Source of the DNA: Bacillota bacterium
GTDB lineage: Bacteria; Bacillota; Limnochordia; DTU087
Assembly: GCA_012519025.1 (NCBI GenBank)
Contig: JAAYQZ010000033.1
Coordinates: 1 to 53,494, forward strand
DNA length: 53,494 nucleotides
Reading direction: 5' to 3'
Shown in pieces: positions 1 through 8,142 of this stretch. How positions within the stretch are numbered: the stretch's first letter is position 1; each line of letters starts with the position of its first letter. The notes under the pieces were generated by a model, which was not told the origin of the DNA, made no database searches, and saw only the letters and a list, made by a program, of their open reading frames with translations. The position numbers and the translations under genes were made by a program.

Positions 1-223
1 CCAAAGGCATTAAAATAAGGCGGCGATCGCGAAAGCCAACTACCTCCGCCGGTACCCCTTGTTGGGAATCAGTATATATGTGGCAGATCTCACCCATGCG
101 AGCCCGAGGTCCATTAGCCTCTACAGTCAGGCCAATTACCTGTGTGACCTCACCGTATTCCGTAACACACGAGGTTGCGTCTACCGACTGCAGATACTTA
201 GCTAAGGGAAAAGAGAAGCTCAC
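1..223 (-). CDS. fliI: Flagellar export ATPase FliI, N-terminal part (cut by window edge)
   Basis: FliI is the hexameric ATPase that drives type III export of flagellar subunits, working with FliH at the cytoplasmic face of the basal body. Only the first 74 codons are in the window. Translation from the GTG at 223 gives a FliI-like N-terminal domain, including EYGEVTQVIGLTVEANGPRA followed by a GEIC stretch. The GTG overlaps the fliH stop codon (GTGA), and AGGAGGGG lies about seven bases upstream inside the fliH end, so the two genes are translationally coupled. The Walker motifs would lie beyond the left edge and cannot be checked. Confidence 0.93.
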   Translation of the reverse strand, partial: MSFSFPLAKYLQSVDATSCVTEYGEVTQVIGLTVEANGPRARMGEICHIYTDSQQGVPAEVVGFRDRRLILMPL

Positions 224-1035
224 AGCTTCCCCTCCTCTAAATTTTTACCGAGAGCTTCACGGAGATTTGCAAATCTGGTTTCTAAACGTGCATCCAGTCG
301 TCCGAAGGCGGTTTCAACCACACAGCCACCCAGAGCGATATCGGAATCGCCTGCAAACTCAAACCCGTCAAACACACCGCTGCCTTCAGCAGTGTTTACA
401 TCATTTAATACAGCGGCAACACTCGGATGCACTTTGATAATGCCGCCCTCTGAGTGTTTGAGCCCTTCTACAACCTCTTTTATTATGCCGACAGTCTTTT
501 CCGGTGCTTTCTCGAAGTGGCTTGCAGCTATTTTTTGGGCAATGGCAAGACTCAAAACCAAAATATCCCTTTCTGCCTGGGCAATACTGCGGCTTCGAAT
601 AGAACGGCATTCCCCCAAAATGGAATCTACTGCCTCTTTAGCGGCCTGAAACTGGTTTTCAACTGCAAGGCTGCTCTCTTGATAGCCTACATTAAAGCCA
701 TCTTCATATCCTTCTTCATAGCCCGCCTTTTGACCAAGTGAAACTCCCTTTTGGTGTGCCTTTTCTTGTATAATGCCGGTTTCGTTTTCAGCCGCCAACA
801 CAAGTTCAATGGCACGGCTTTCTGCTTGGTGGAGTATTTCTGCCGCCCTTTCCTTGGCAGCACTCATCACTTTAGCAGCATCGATTATGGCCACAGCAGC
901 ATCAGATGCTCCTTCTCTGCTGCTTTTGGTTGGTTCTTGTTTTGAAAACTGCTTATGCAGTTTTTGCTCTTCCAATCGTTGTGTGCCGCCCACATCTATA
1001 ATCGGCTCAAAACCTGCTTTAATAATCCTAGACAA
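220..1035 (-). CDS. fliH: Flagellar assembly protein FliH
   Basis: FliH is the stator-like partner of FliI; it binds the export ATPase and links it to the C-ring. The 271-residue product has a long Ala/Glu/Gln-rich helical stretch at about residues 40-90. A glycine-spaced helix follows at about 95-120, with GxxxG-like spacing typical of FliH. The C-terminal half resembles FliH/HrpE/V-type ATPase subunit E. The start overlaps the fliG stop by eight bases and the stop overlaps the fliI start, so it is an internal operon gene. FliH is poorly conserved, and the call rests on both the sequence pattern and the fliG-fliH-fliI order. Confidence 0.93.
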   Translation of the reverse strand: MSRIIKAGFEPIIDVGGTQRLEEQKLHKQFSKQEPTKSSREGASDAAVAIIDAAKVMSAAKERAAEILHQAESRAIELVLAAENETGIIQEKAHQKGVSLGQKAGYEEGYEDGFNVGYQESSLAVENQFQAAKEAVDSILGECRSIRSRSIAQAERDILVLSLAIAQKIAASHFEKAPEKTVGIIKEVVEGLKHSEGGIIKVHPSVAAVLNDVNTAEGSGVFDGFEFAGDSDIALGGCVVETAFGRLDARLETRFANLREALGKNLEEGKL

Positions 1036-2041
1036 TTATCTCGTCCTCCCCGCCCCGAGAGATAATAATCTCACCGGTTTCCTCAAGACGCCGGATGGTG
1101 GAGACGATTCTTTGCTGTGCTTCCTCTACATCCCTTAATCTGACAGGTCCCATGTATTCAATGTCTTCTTTCAACATATCGCCGGCACGCTGGGACATAT
1201 TTCTATAAACAGCAGCAGATACTTCACTACTAACTGTTTTAAGTGCCAAAGCCCAATCTTTTGTATCAACTTCACGAATAACCTGCTGAATAGAGCGATC
1301 ATCGAGTTTAACAATGTCCTCAAACAAAAACATGCGCTTGCGAATCTCATCTGCCAATTCCGGATCTTCTTCTTCCAGCGAATCCATGATCGTTCGCTCT
1401 GTCATGCGATCCACCCGGTTCAAAATGTCTACAGCAGCTTCAACACCACCGGCTGCTGTGAAGTCTTGGATCATGAAGCTGGACAGCCGCCGCTCTAGTG
1501 TATCTTCTATTTCTCGCAAAACATCGGGACTTGTGCGATCCAACGTTGCCAATCGCCGGGCCACATCTGCTTGACGCTCCGGCGGCAGGGCTGACAAAAT
1601 GATGCCGGCCTGTTCAGGCTGTAGATAGGCCATGATTAGTGAGATAGTCTGTGGATGTTCATTTTGGATGAAACTCAACAGCTGCCCGGGATCGGCTTTG
1701 CGCGCGAAATCAAAGGGGCGTACCTGCAGTGAGGCAGTCAAGCGAGCGATGACTTCATGGGCCCGCTCATCCCCCAATGCCCGTTCCAGCACTTCTTTGG
1801 CATACTCAATACCGCCTTGGGAAAGATACTCGCTTGCCAAGCACAGATCATAAAATTCAGCTAAAATTCCGTCTTTGTGCTCCGGCTCCACTCTGCGCAT
1901 AGCTGCAATCTCAAATGTCAAATCTTCTATCTCATCGTCACGAAGATGCTTGAAGACTTTGGCTGAAATATCCGGTCCTAAACTAATCAGAAGTATTGCG
2001 GCTTTTTGTTTTCCCGTCAATTCCGATAACCTCATAGACAT
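1028..2041 (-). CDS. fliG: Flagellar motor switch protein FliG
   Basis: FliG forms the upper C-ring, binds FliF, and interacts with the stator through its charged C-terminal domain to generate torque. The 337-residue product has normal length. It starts with the FliG N-domain (LTGKQKAAILLISLGPD) and contains an EHPQTISLIMAYL middle-domain motif at about residues 128-140. The C-terminal domain (KRMFLFEDIVKLDDRSIQ, about 236-253) carries the conserved charged residues. It lies between fliF and fliH. A second in-frame ATG two codons downstream is equally possible as the start. Confidence 0.97.
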   Translation of the reverse strand: MSMRLSELTGKQKAAILLISLGPDISAKVFKHLRDDEIEDLTFEIAAMRRVEPEHKDGILAEFYDLCLASEYLSQGGIEYAKEVLERALGDERAHEVIARLTASLQVRPFDFARKADPGQLLSFIQNEHPQTISLIMAYLQPEQAGIILSALPPERQADVARRLATLDRTSPDVLREIEDTLERRLSSFMIQDFTAAGGVEAAVDILNRVDRMTERTIMDSLEEEDPELADEIRKRMFLFEDIVKLDDRSIQQVIREVDTKDWALALKTVSSEVSAAVYRNMSQRAGDMLKEDIEYMGPVRLRDVEEAQQRIVSTIRRLEETGEIIISRGGEDEIIV

Positions 2042-2083
2042 TTGTCTTAAGCCCCCAAACTTACCTTCAGGATGTTTCTCATT

Positions 2084-3631
2084 TTAGTCATCGGCCATCC
2101 AAGCCCGTAACAGTCTTGATAATTCTTCAGGATCATCCTCTGCCATACGTTCCAACTGGCGTCTGATGCGCAGGCGCTGCTCTTCTTCGGGAGACAGCTC
2201 GCGCTCAGGCCCTTCGAATTCCTCTTCTTCCTCAGTTGGGATAGAGGGAAGTTCCTCGACTTCTTCTGCGGCTGACCTGCGGCGCCTTACCCATACGACC
2301 AGCAGGATAAGTAAAAGGGCTAAAACGACAGCTAAAAGCCAAATTCTCCAGTCACTCAGTCCCGGAATACCCGGTACCGCACTTGCCGGAACAACTGCTT
2401 CGGGGGCAAAAGGCATTGATGCAATTTGCACAATATCCCCCCGCTCCGTTCTGGTCCCCGCGGCTGAAGACACCATAGCTGCCAGTTGGGTTCGGTCTTC
2501 TTCAGCAAGCTCACCATCGATCCAAACTGCCACAGACATCTTCTGCAGTTCCCCGGGGGCCTTTACTCGGTACATTTCACTTACATTAAGTTCATAGTTT
2601 CTTGTGGTTTCTTCCTTTTCATACTCGATTTCGCCAGCACCATCACCGATAGCGGCATAACCCGGTATGTTGGAAGCCACACCCGGTACTCCCCCGCCTG
2701 CGGCGGTACCTTGGTAGGTCTCGCTTCGCATTTCTTCACTGACAACAACACCTTTACTGCCAATTACCGGTTCACTGCGTTTTTCCCGCAGCTCCTCGTA
2801 ATGGAAATCCAATTCGGCCTTTACACGCACCACAACCCTGCCTACACCGAAGATGCGCTCAAGCATTGCCTGGATACTGCGTTCTACAGCGTATTCATAA
2901 CTCCGTTCGATCTCCAATTGCTGCAGTACTTGCCCACTTTTAATTTTATCCGGGGAACTGCTTAAAGCATCTGATAAGACTGTGCCATTATTGTCGATAA
3001 TGGTTACATGCTCAGGCTTTAAGCCCTCCACACTGCTTGCGATCAAATGGGTAATTCCACGGATTTGTGTTTCATTAAGCCCTCGGCCGCGTTTCAAAAC
3101 TAGAAACACTGAAGCAGTAGCAGGATTTTGGGCCTCAATAAACAAAGTATTTTCCGGCAATACGATGTGAACGCGGGCATTATCAATAGCCTCGATTCCC
3201 TGCAAAGTGCGGGTTAATTCGCCCTGTAAAGAGCGCAAAAGCCGAATACGCCTATCAAAATCTGTTTCGGTTAAAGAGGTCTTGTCCCAAATTTCGAGCC
3301 CGACCACGCCACCTCTGGGCAGACCTTCTGCCGCCAGTTCCATTCTTATTTCCGGAACCTTGTCTTTGGTTACTAAAACTGCAGTACCCTGCTGTCCAAT
3401 TTGGAAAGGGATATTGGCCTGCTGCAGGTACTTCGTAATCTCGGCGGCATCTTCAAACTCCAGTTGGGTGAAAACAGGCGCATAAGCCGGCCTGGTCAGA
3501 TATGTAATCCCAAAAATTAAGAACAAAAGTACAGCCGCGGTGGATCCCGCTACCAGTAAGCGGCGACCGCGACTCATTCCTGCCCAGATCGCCTTCACCT
3601 GTTCTTGTAAGTTTGCAAAGAACTCGTTCAA
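2084..3631 (-). CDS. fliF: Flagellar MS-ring protein FliF
   Basis: FliF oligomerises in the cytoplasmic membrane to form the MS-ring, the base on which the rotor and export gate assemble. The 515-residue protein has one membrane segment near residues 24-44 and another near 428-450. Between them are the ring-building domains, including the YPPARVHIVLPE-type region (here NARVHIVLPENTLF). The C-terminal tail is acidic and is the FliG-binding end. The start is a TTG at 3631 preceded by GGTGG; an ATG just upstream is in another frame. Length and order (fliE-fliF-fliG) are canonical. Confidence 0.97.
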   Translation of the reverse strand: MNEFFANLQEQVKAIWAGMSRGRRLLVAGSTAAVLLFLIFGITYLTRPAYAPVFTQLEFEDAAEITKYLQQANIPFQIGQQGTAVLVTKDKVPEIRMELAAEGLPRGGVVGLEIWDKTSLTETDFDRRIRLLRSLQGELTRTLQGIEAIDNARVHIVLPENTLFIEAQNPATASVFLVLKRGRGLNETQIRGITHLIASSVEGLKPEHVTIIDNNGTVLSDALSSSPDKIKSGQVLQQLEIERSYEYAVERSIQAMLERIFGVGRVVVRVKAELDFHYEELREKRSEPVIGSKGVVVSEEMRSETYQGTAAGGGVPGVASNIPGYAAIGDGAGEIEYEKEETTRNYELNVSEMYRVKAPGELQKMSVAVWIDGELAEEDRTQLAAMVSSAAGTRTERGDIVQIASMPFAPEAVVPASAVPGIPGLSDWRIWLLAVVLALLLILLVVWVRRRRSAAEEVEELPSIPTEEEEEFEGPERELSPEEEQRLRIRRQLERMAEDDPEELSRLLRAWMADD

Positions 3632-3710
3632 TCATGCCACCATCCCTGTCAACCTCAGATACACAGTATACCATTCCAATACTTCTAACTGTAGCCTTTG
3701 AAAAAATCCA

Positions 3711-4001
3711 TTAGATCTGCATACGCATGATCTCCTGATAGGCCTCTACTAATTTGTTGCGGATGGTGACTGTTAAATCCAAGGCCAAGCGGGCTTTCTC
3801 TGCTGCCAGCACTACATCATGAACCTCGATGGAGTGTTGACCCAAAACAAAGGCTTGTGTCACATCATCTGCCTCTTTTTGCAGTTTATCTGTGGATACA
3901 AGCATTCCATTGAGCATTTCACCGAAATTCAACGTCTCCGTTTCCCGCTCAGGATGGTTTCCCTTGAGCAGCATCGGTTGATTTACCGCGTTAATTTTCA
4001 C
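3711..4001 (-). CDS. fliE: Flagellar hook-basal body protein FliE
   Basis: FliE is a small export substrate that joins the MS-ring to the proximal rod and opens the way for rod assembly. The 96-residue product carries the family signature FGEMLNGMLVSTDKLQKEAD, then GQHSIEVHDVVLAAEKA, and ends with a helical AYQEIMRMQI typical of FliE. The start is a GTG preceded by GGTGAG. It lies between flgC and fliF, as in most Bacillota. Confidence 0.97.
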   Translation of the reverse strand: MKINAVNQPMLLKGNHPERETETLNFGEMLNGMLVSTDKLQKEADDVTQAFVLGQHSIEVHDVVLAAEKARLALDLTVTIRNKLVEAYQEIMRMQI

Positions 4002-4064
4002 TTACTCACCTTCTTACCCGACGTAAGTCGACATTAAACATCATAGACACGTTAATTAAAGTTT

Positions 4065-4487
4065 CTACCCTCGCCCAATTTCCAGCGCCTTCAGTGCCAT
4101 GCTGCGTGTAGAATTAAGTAAATTTATATTTGCTTCGTAAGCCCTGGTCGCGCTGATCATATCCACCATTTCAGTAACGACATTTACATTGGGATAAGCA
4201 ACATAACCGTCAGCATTTGCGTCAGGATGGCTTGGTTCATAGACAAGTCTCGGAGCCGTTTGGTCTCTTTGGATGCCTACAACCTCTACACCAGCACCTT
4301 TAAAATTGCGACTACTCAAGGCGTCGTGCACCTTGGCGGCGAAAACCGGCATCTGCCTTTGATAAGGCCCGCCTTCAGCCGTTCGCGTGCTTGTGGCGTT
4401 GGCCAAATTATTTGATATAGTATCCATCCGGAGTCTTTGAGCGGTTAATGCAGAACCGCTGATCCGAAGTGTATTAAAAATACCCAT
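4065..4487 (-). CDS. flgC: Flagellar basal-body rod protein FlgC
   Basis: FlgC is a proximal rod subunit exported by the flagellar type III system. The 140-residue product begins with the rod/hook N-terminal heptad motif (SGSALTAQRLRMDTISNNLAN). It ends with the matching C-terminal helix around VTEMVDMISATRAYEANINL and LNSTRSMALKALEIG. The central GGPYQRQMPVF segment is typical of FlgC. It is 13 bases from flgB, in the same operon. Confidence 0.98.
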   Translation of the reverse strand: MGIFNTLRISGSALTAQRLRMDTISNNLANATSTRTAEGGPYQRQMPVFAAKVHDALSSRNFKGAGVEVVGIQRDQTAPRLVYEPSHPDANADGYVAYPNVNVVTEMVDMISATRAYEANINLLNSTRSMALKALEIGRG

Positions 4488-4500
4488 TTGCCCAACTCCC

Positions 4501-4911
4501 TTATGTTACTCTCTCACTGATTACTGTCCTTAACTGCCTGATCTCTTTAGTCAGCTGTTCGGCCAGGACTTGGTAGCGAATGGCTGTTTCTTCCAAGGCT
4601 ATCATTTCCTGCTCAATATCGACATTATTACCATCGTATCGCATGGTTGAGATTTGGTCAGCAACAGCCCTTGGATTGGCCCCCTTGGTGCTTTTGCCAA
4701 TGTGTCGACTGTGTGTCGTTTTTAGAACCACAGAGTCTTCATGGCCCTGCAGCTCTGCTGCCAAATAACGCTCAAATTCCACGTCTTGTCGTTTATATCC
4801 CGGTGTATCGACATTGGCCATATTTTGGGACCTAACTTGATACCGAAAGCTTTCAGCACCGAGTGCTTTGTGAAGGATATCTCCTGTGCGACTCAACAAA
4901 TTAAGAGTCAT
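4501..4911 (-). CDS. flgB: Flagellar basal-body rod protein FlgB
   Basis: FlgB is the rod subunit closest to the MS-ring and the first gene of this flagellar operon. The 136-residue product has the rod motif QVRSQNMANVDTPGYKRQDV near residues 27-46 and the C-terminal helix with NNVDIEQEMIALEETAIRYQ. The ATG is preceded by AAGGTGG. About 240 bases of leader lie upstream and contain a c-di-GMP-I aptamer and an intrinsic terminator, so flgB and all genes behind it are probably controlled by premature termination. Confidence 0.97.
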   Translation of the reverse strand: MTLNLLSRTGDILHKALGAESFRYQVRSQNMANVDTPGYKRQDVEFERYLAAELQGHEDSVVLKTTHSRHIGKSTKGANPRAVADQISTMRYDGNNVDIEQEMIALEETAIRYQVLAEQLTKEIRQLRTVISERVT

Positions 4912-4961
4912 GTTTGCACCACCTTATAAAAACCGAAAAATCATTCCATAACGTTACTGTC

Positions 4962-5011
4962 AAAAAAGGGATTCAAAGGCCGATGGGCGCAAACCAAAAG
5001 ACCAGAATCCC
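4962..5011 (-). terminator. Riboswitch expression-platform terminator ahead of flgB
   Basis: On the minus strand GGGATTC (5011-5005) pairs with GAATCCC (4974-4968), with an extra inner GGTC/GGCC pairing. Six T residues (4967-4962) follow immediately. It lies about 50 bases downstream of the c-di-GMP-I aptamer and 50 bases upstream of flgB, where a transcription-control platform is expected. It could stop RNA polymerase before the flagellar operon. Confidence 0.85.
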
Positions 5012-5065
5012 AAATTAACCGCTGAAAGCGCTGCCGTTGCTAGCCGCGCTTCGTAGTCTAATTGA

Positions 5066-5150
5066 GTAATCGGCGGTCCGGCTGCCATTGCTGCATTTGG
5101 CTTTAGGCCCGTGACTTTGCGTCACCGTCTTTCAACGGATTTGCCCTTGA
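5066..5150 (-). promoter_or_regulatory. Cyclic di-GMP class I (GEMM-I) riboswitch aptamer
   Basis: The minus strand carries the conserved GEMM-I elements in order: GGGCAAA; a P2 stem capped by GAAA (CCGTTGAAAGACGG); GACGCAAAG; GGCCTAAA; and the P3 tetraloop-receptor arm ATGGCAGCCGGACCGCCG. This matches the known class I c-di-GMP consensus base by base at the invariant positions. It lies in the leader of the flgB-fliI operon and is followed by an intrinsic terminator. By analogy with clostridial flagellar operons it is probably an OFF switch, with c-di-GMP favouring termination. The direction of switching is inference. Confidence 0.95.
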
Positions 5151-5312
5151 TAATATTATTTTACACCAAGCAAAACCACTTGTTTGGTTGTACTCAATTT
5201 CCACGTTATTCCTTAGATTCCTGCCCAAATTTCCATTAAGTCCCATTTTGGTACTAAAGACCCTCGATTCCCCGCAGTAAACTGACTTAAGTCCCAGATA
5301 CTTCGGAATCCA

Positions 5313-7436
5313 CTAGTCTGTTTCCGGTAAATCTGTCCGGTAACCACACTCTTTGTTGGAGCATTGCGCCCAGGGTGCTTGACCTCGGCGCTGTCTTTGT
5401 ACAAGGTAATGCCCGCACTCGGGGCAATCTTTGCCTATTGGCCGCTGCCAGCTGCTGAACTCGCATTCAGGATAGTTGGCGCACCCAAAAAACGTCCGCC
5501 CCCTGCGTGTGGTTCTTTCTACAACTTCACCTTTGCAAAGTGGGCATTTTACTCCGATCTCTTTTAGTAAAGGCTTAGTGTTGCGACACTCAGGAAAGCC
5601 GGGGCAGGCCAAGAACCGCCCATACCGCCCTTGCTTGATCACCATATTACGGCCGCATTTTTCACAAATCTCATCGCTTTCCTCATCAGCTATCTCGACT
5701 TCTTCCATATGCACTTCGGCTTTTTTGAGGTCGGTGTAAAACGGCTCCCAAAACTCTCCCAAAAGCTCTACCCAATCGGCGCCACCTTCGCCGATGCGGT
5801 CCAACTGTTCCTCCATTTGTGCGGTAAACTCAACATCAATGATGTTGGGAAAATGCTCTTTGAGAAGATCGACCACGATGCAGCCCAACTCTGTTGGAGT
5901 GAATCTTTTATCTTCAACAAGCACGTATCCGCGCCTTCTAATTGTATCTATAATCTGGGCATATGTGCTGGGCCGCCCGATACCCAACTCCTCCAGGGTT
6001 TTGACCAACATCGCCTCTGAATACCGAGCCGGTGGTTGGGTAAAGTGCTGATTAGGCGTTAGGGCCTTAACGTTTAAGGGCTCGCCTTCAATCAAATCAG
6101 GTAAAATACCCTCTTCCTTGGCCTCGTTATTGTCAGTATTCTCTATATAAAGAATCATAAATCCAGGGAACTTGATGGTGGAACCTGTTGCTCTAAAAGT
6201 ATATATGCCGGCTGTTACTGTAACTGCCACTGTATCCAATACAGCAGGTGCCATCTGGCTTGCCAGGAATCTATCCCAAATCAAACGATAAAGCCGGTAT
6301 TGATCTCTTGTGAGAGCCCCTTTTACAACATCCGGGGCTCGATCCATGGATGTTGGACGAATGGCTTCATGGGCATCTTGGGCACCGGCCCTGCCTTTGT
6401 ATATTGGAGGCTTCTTCGGCAGATATTCTGATCCATATCGTTCCTGGACAGTCTTTCTGGCCGCAGTCTGGGCCTCTTCGGCGACTCTTGTCGCGTCGGT
6501 GCGAATGTATGTGATCAACCCAACAGTTCCTCCCGGCCCTACATCTAAGCCTTCATACAGCTGCTGTGCCACCCTCATCGTGCGAGCCGCTGTAAACCCA
6601 AGTCGGCGAGATGCCTCTTGCTGCAGACTGCTTGTGGTAAAAGGTGCAGCGGGATTGCGCCGCCTTTGCCTGCGTTTTACTGATTGGACTTTAAACTCCT
6701 CTTGCTGAGCCCCCTCCACTGCAGCGGCCGCCTCGGTCTCGTTTTTTATCTCAACTTTTTTGCCATCTATTTGATGCAGTTTGGCAGTAAAAGTCCTGGG
6801 ACCGATTTTACCATTTTGTTTCTGCTCAATATTTTCCGGTGCCTCCAGGTCCGCCGTTATTGACCAATATTCCTCAGGTTCAAAGGCATCTATTTCCGCT
6901 TGTCGGTCGCAAATGAGACGTATGGCAACCGACTGCACCCGGCCTGCACTGAGACCCTTTCTAACCTTAGCCCAAAGCAAGGGGCTGAGTTTGTATCCCA
7001 CCAACCGATCAAGAATTCTTCTGGCTTGTTGGGCATCGACCAAATCCTGGTCTATGGGACGGGGCGTTTTAATAGCCCTTTGTACCGCATCTTTTGTGAT
7101 TTCATTGAATTCCACGCGACAGGCGTCTGCTCCATCTACCCGCAGCGCTTGCGCCAAATGCCAGCTGATTGCCTCACCTTCGCGATCCGGGTCAGTGGCG
7201 AAATAGATTTGTTTAGACTTTTTGGCGGCATCCCGCAGTTCTTTCAAAATCGGCCCTTTCCCTCGGATCGTTATATATTTAGGTTCAAAGTTATTGTCTA
7301 CGTCAACACCTAGTTGGCTCTTGGGTAAATCCCGGACATGGCCCACTGAAGCTTTCACAGTATAGCGCTTTCCCAGAAATCTGCCAATGGCCTTTGCTTT
7401 GGCCGGAGATTCCACAATCACCAAAGATTTAGTCAC
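5313..7436 (-). CDS. topA: DNA topoisomerase I (type IA)
   Basis: TopA relaxes negative supercoils by cutting one DNA strand. The 707-residue product starts with the Toprim domain (SLVIVESPAKAKAIGRFLG, then DPDREGEAISWHL near residue 81). The catalytic tyrosine lies in GLITYIRTDATRVAEEA near residue 306. The C-terminus has three four-cysteine zinc ribbons (CEKCG...CPGFPEC; CPLCKG...CANYPEC; CPECG...CSNKEC). The start is a GTG with AGGAGGG upstream. It follows smg and dprA. The xerC-hslV-hslU-codY genes that follow topA in Bacillus are absent here, and the flagellar operon comes directly next. Confidence 0.98.
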   Translation of the reverse strand: MTKSLVIVESPAKAKAIGRFLGKRYTVKASVGHVRDLPKSQLGVDVDNNFEPKYITIRGKGPILKELRDAAKKSKQIYFATDPDREGEAISWHLAQALRVDGADACRVEFNEITKDAVQRAIKTPRPIDQDLVDAQQARRILDRLVGYKLSPLLWAKVRKGLSAGRVQSVAIRLICDRQAEIDAFEPEEYWSITADLEAPENIEQKQNGKIGPRTFTAKLHQIDGKKVEIKNETEAAAAVEGAQQEEFKVQSVKRRQRRRNPAAPFTTSSLQQEASRRLGFTAARTMRVAQQLYEGLDVGPGGTVGLITYIRTDATRVAEEAQTAARKTVQERYGSEYLPKKPPIYKGRAGAQDAHEAIRPTSMDRAPDVVKGALTRDQYRLYRLIWDRFLASQMAPAVLDTVAVTVTAGIYTFRATGSTIKFPGFMILYIENTDNNEAKEEGILPDLIEGEPLNVKALTPNQHFTQPPARYSEAMLVKTLEELGIGRPSTYAQIIDTIRRRGYVLVEDKRFTPTELGCIVVDLLKEHFPNIIDVEFTAQMEEQLDRIGEGGADWVELLGEFWEPFYTDLKKAEVHMEEVEIADEESDEICEKCGRNMVIKQGRYGRFLACPGFPECRNTKPLLKEIGVKCPLCKGEVVERTTRRGRTFFGCANYPECEFSSWQRPIGKDCPECGHYLVQRQRRGQAPWAQCSNKECGYRTDLPETD

Positions 7437-7486
7437 AATTCTGCCCTCCTACAATTGCTCATCCTGCGGCATAGGGCACCGCATAA

Positions 7487-7519
7487 GGGCTAACCTCCAA
7501 GTTAAGGGAAGGTTAGCCC
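7487..7519 (-). terminator. Hairpin between smg and topA, possible weak terminator
   Basis: A perfect 10-base inverted repeat, GGGCTAACCT and AGGTTAGCCC, separated by 13 bases, lies between the smg stop and the topA start. On the minus strand the stem is followed only by TTAT, so it is at best an attenuator or an mRNA-stabilising stem. Confidence 0.45.
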
Positions 7520-7559
7520 CAAAGAGTGTACACATCAAAATCGGCTGCCGGTAGGTTAA

Positions 7560-8033
7560 TCAATTCCACCGACCACCTGTCTTATCAGACGCTAAAGGTG
7601 CCGTAGAAAGCAGGTAAGAACGCATTTCATCTTCTACGACTCTTCCCACTATCCACTGCACCTCACGAATCCCTACTTGGGAAACCTGTAGGGCAACGGC
7701 CTCATCAAGCACGTGTTCCAGTTCTGCATGATCCAAAAGATTAGCCGTAACCAAGCCCAGTAGATAATCTTGGGCATCAAGCTCCAACTTAAAGCGCTCC
7801 ATTGCAGAAAAAACTCGCATAGAGTGAACCCAAGCCGGATGGCTTACCTCATCGATACCACCATAAATCAGATCTGGTAGCGAAAAGACCAATGACAATG
7901 CCTGTTCAATTTCATCGGCGTCATAACCTTCCCGTATAAGCATTTTAATCAAGTCTAATCCATCGACAGACTCTTTACCAGCGTGCAGCACTTCCGCAAC
8001 AAGCCGATGAATAATCTCTGTAATACGCTGCAT
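7560..8033 (-). CDS. smg: Smg family protein (DUF494)
   Basis: The molecular function of this family is unknown. Residues 25-50 (LIKMLIREGYDADEIEQALSL pattern) and 68-130 (SMRVF...ELDAQDYLLGL, then REVQWIVGRVV) line up with the E. coli Smg protein as I recall it. The flanks support this: in gamma-proteobacteria smg lies directly downstream of dprA, next to a topoisomerase-related gene, and here it sits between dprA and topA. The protein is all-helical in appearance, with no signal peptide or membrane segment. A strong promoter (8070-8098) starts just upstream, so smg and topA are probably co-transcribed. Confidence 0.78.
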   Translation of the reverse strand: MQRITEIIHRLVAEVLHAGKESVDGLDLIKMLIREGYDADEIEQALSLVFSLPDLIYGGIDEVSHPAWVHSMRVFSAMERFKLELDAQDYLLGLVTANLLDHAELEHVLDEAVALQVSQVGIREVQWIVGRVVEDEMRSYLLSTAPLASDKTGGRWN

Positions 8034-8069
8034 TGCCCTGCCCCCTTCTCTCTCCAGTTTCTTCTATAC

Positions 8070-8098
8070 ATTATAGTAGCTAAAACATTCGTTGTAAA
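8070..8098 (-). promoter_or_regulatory. Sigma-A type promoter for smg-topA
   Basis: On the minus strand TTTACA (8098-8093) and a perfect TATAAT (8075-8070) are separated by 17 bases. The expected start point is about 30 bases ahead of the smg ATG. It lies in the gap between dprA and smg. Confidence 0.8.
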
Positions 8099-8142
8099 CA
8101 TTGCCCCTTTACAAGAGTGTATAGTTTGAGCGCCACTTGGGC

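Larger units (their letters stand above)
4912..5312. other. Noncoding leader region between topA and flgB
   Basis: This 401-base gap has no convincing gene. Its left part is the flgB leader, with the aptamer and terminator described separately. The right part (5151-5312) must hold the flagellar operon promoter and the end of the topA transcript. It is AT-rich near 5151-5170, but I found neither a sigma-A nor a SigD (sigma-28) promoter with correct spacing, and no strong topA terminator. Confidence 0.7.

Noticed and set aside
5151-5230. Sigma-28 or sigma-A promoter for the flagellar operon upstream of the riboswitch
   Set aside because: AT-rich sequences such as TAATAT and TAAAAT occur, but no -35 element lies at acceptable spacing and no SigD consensus was found.
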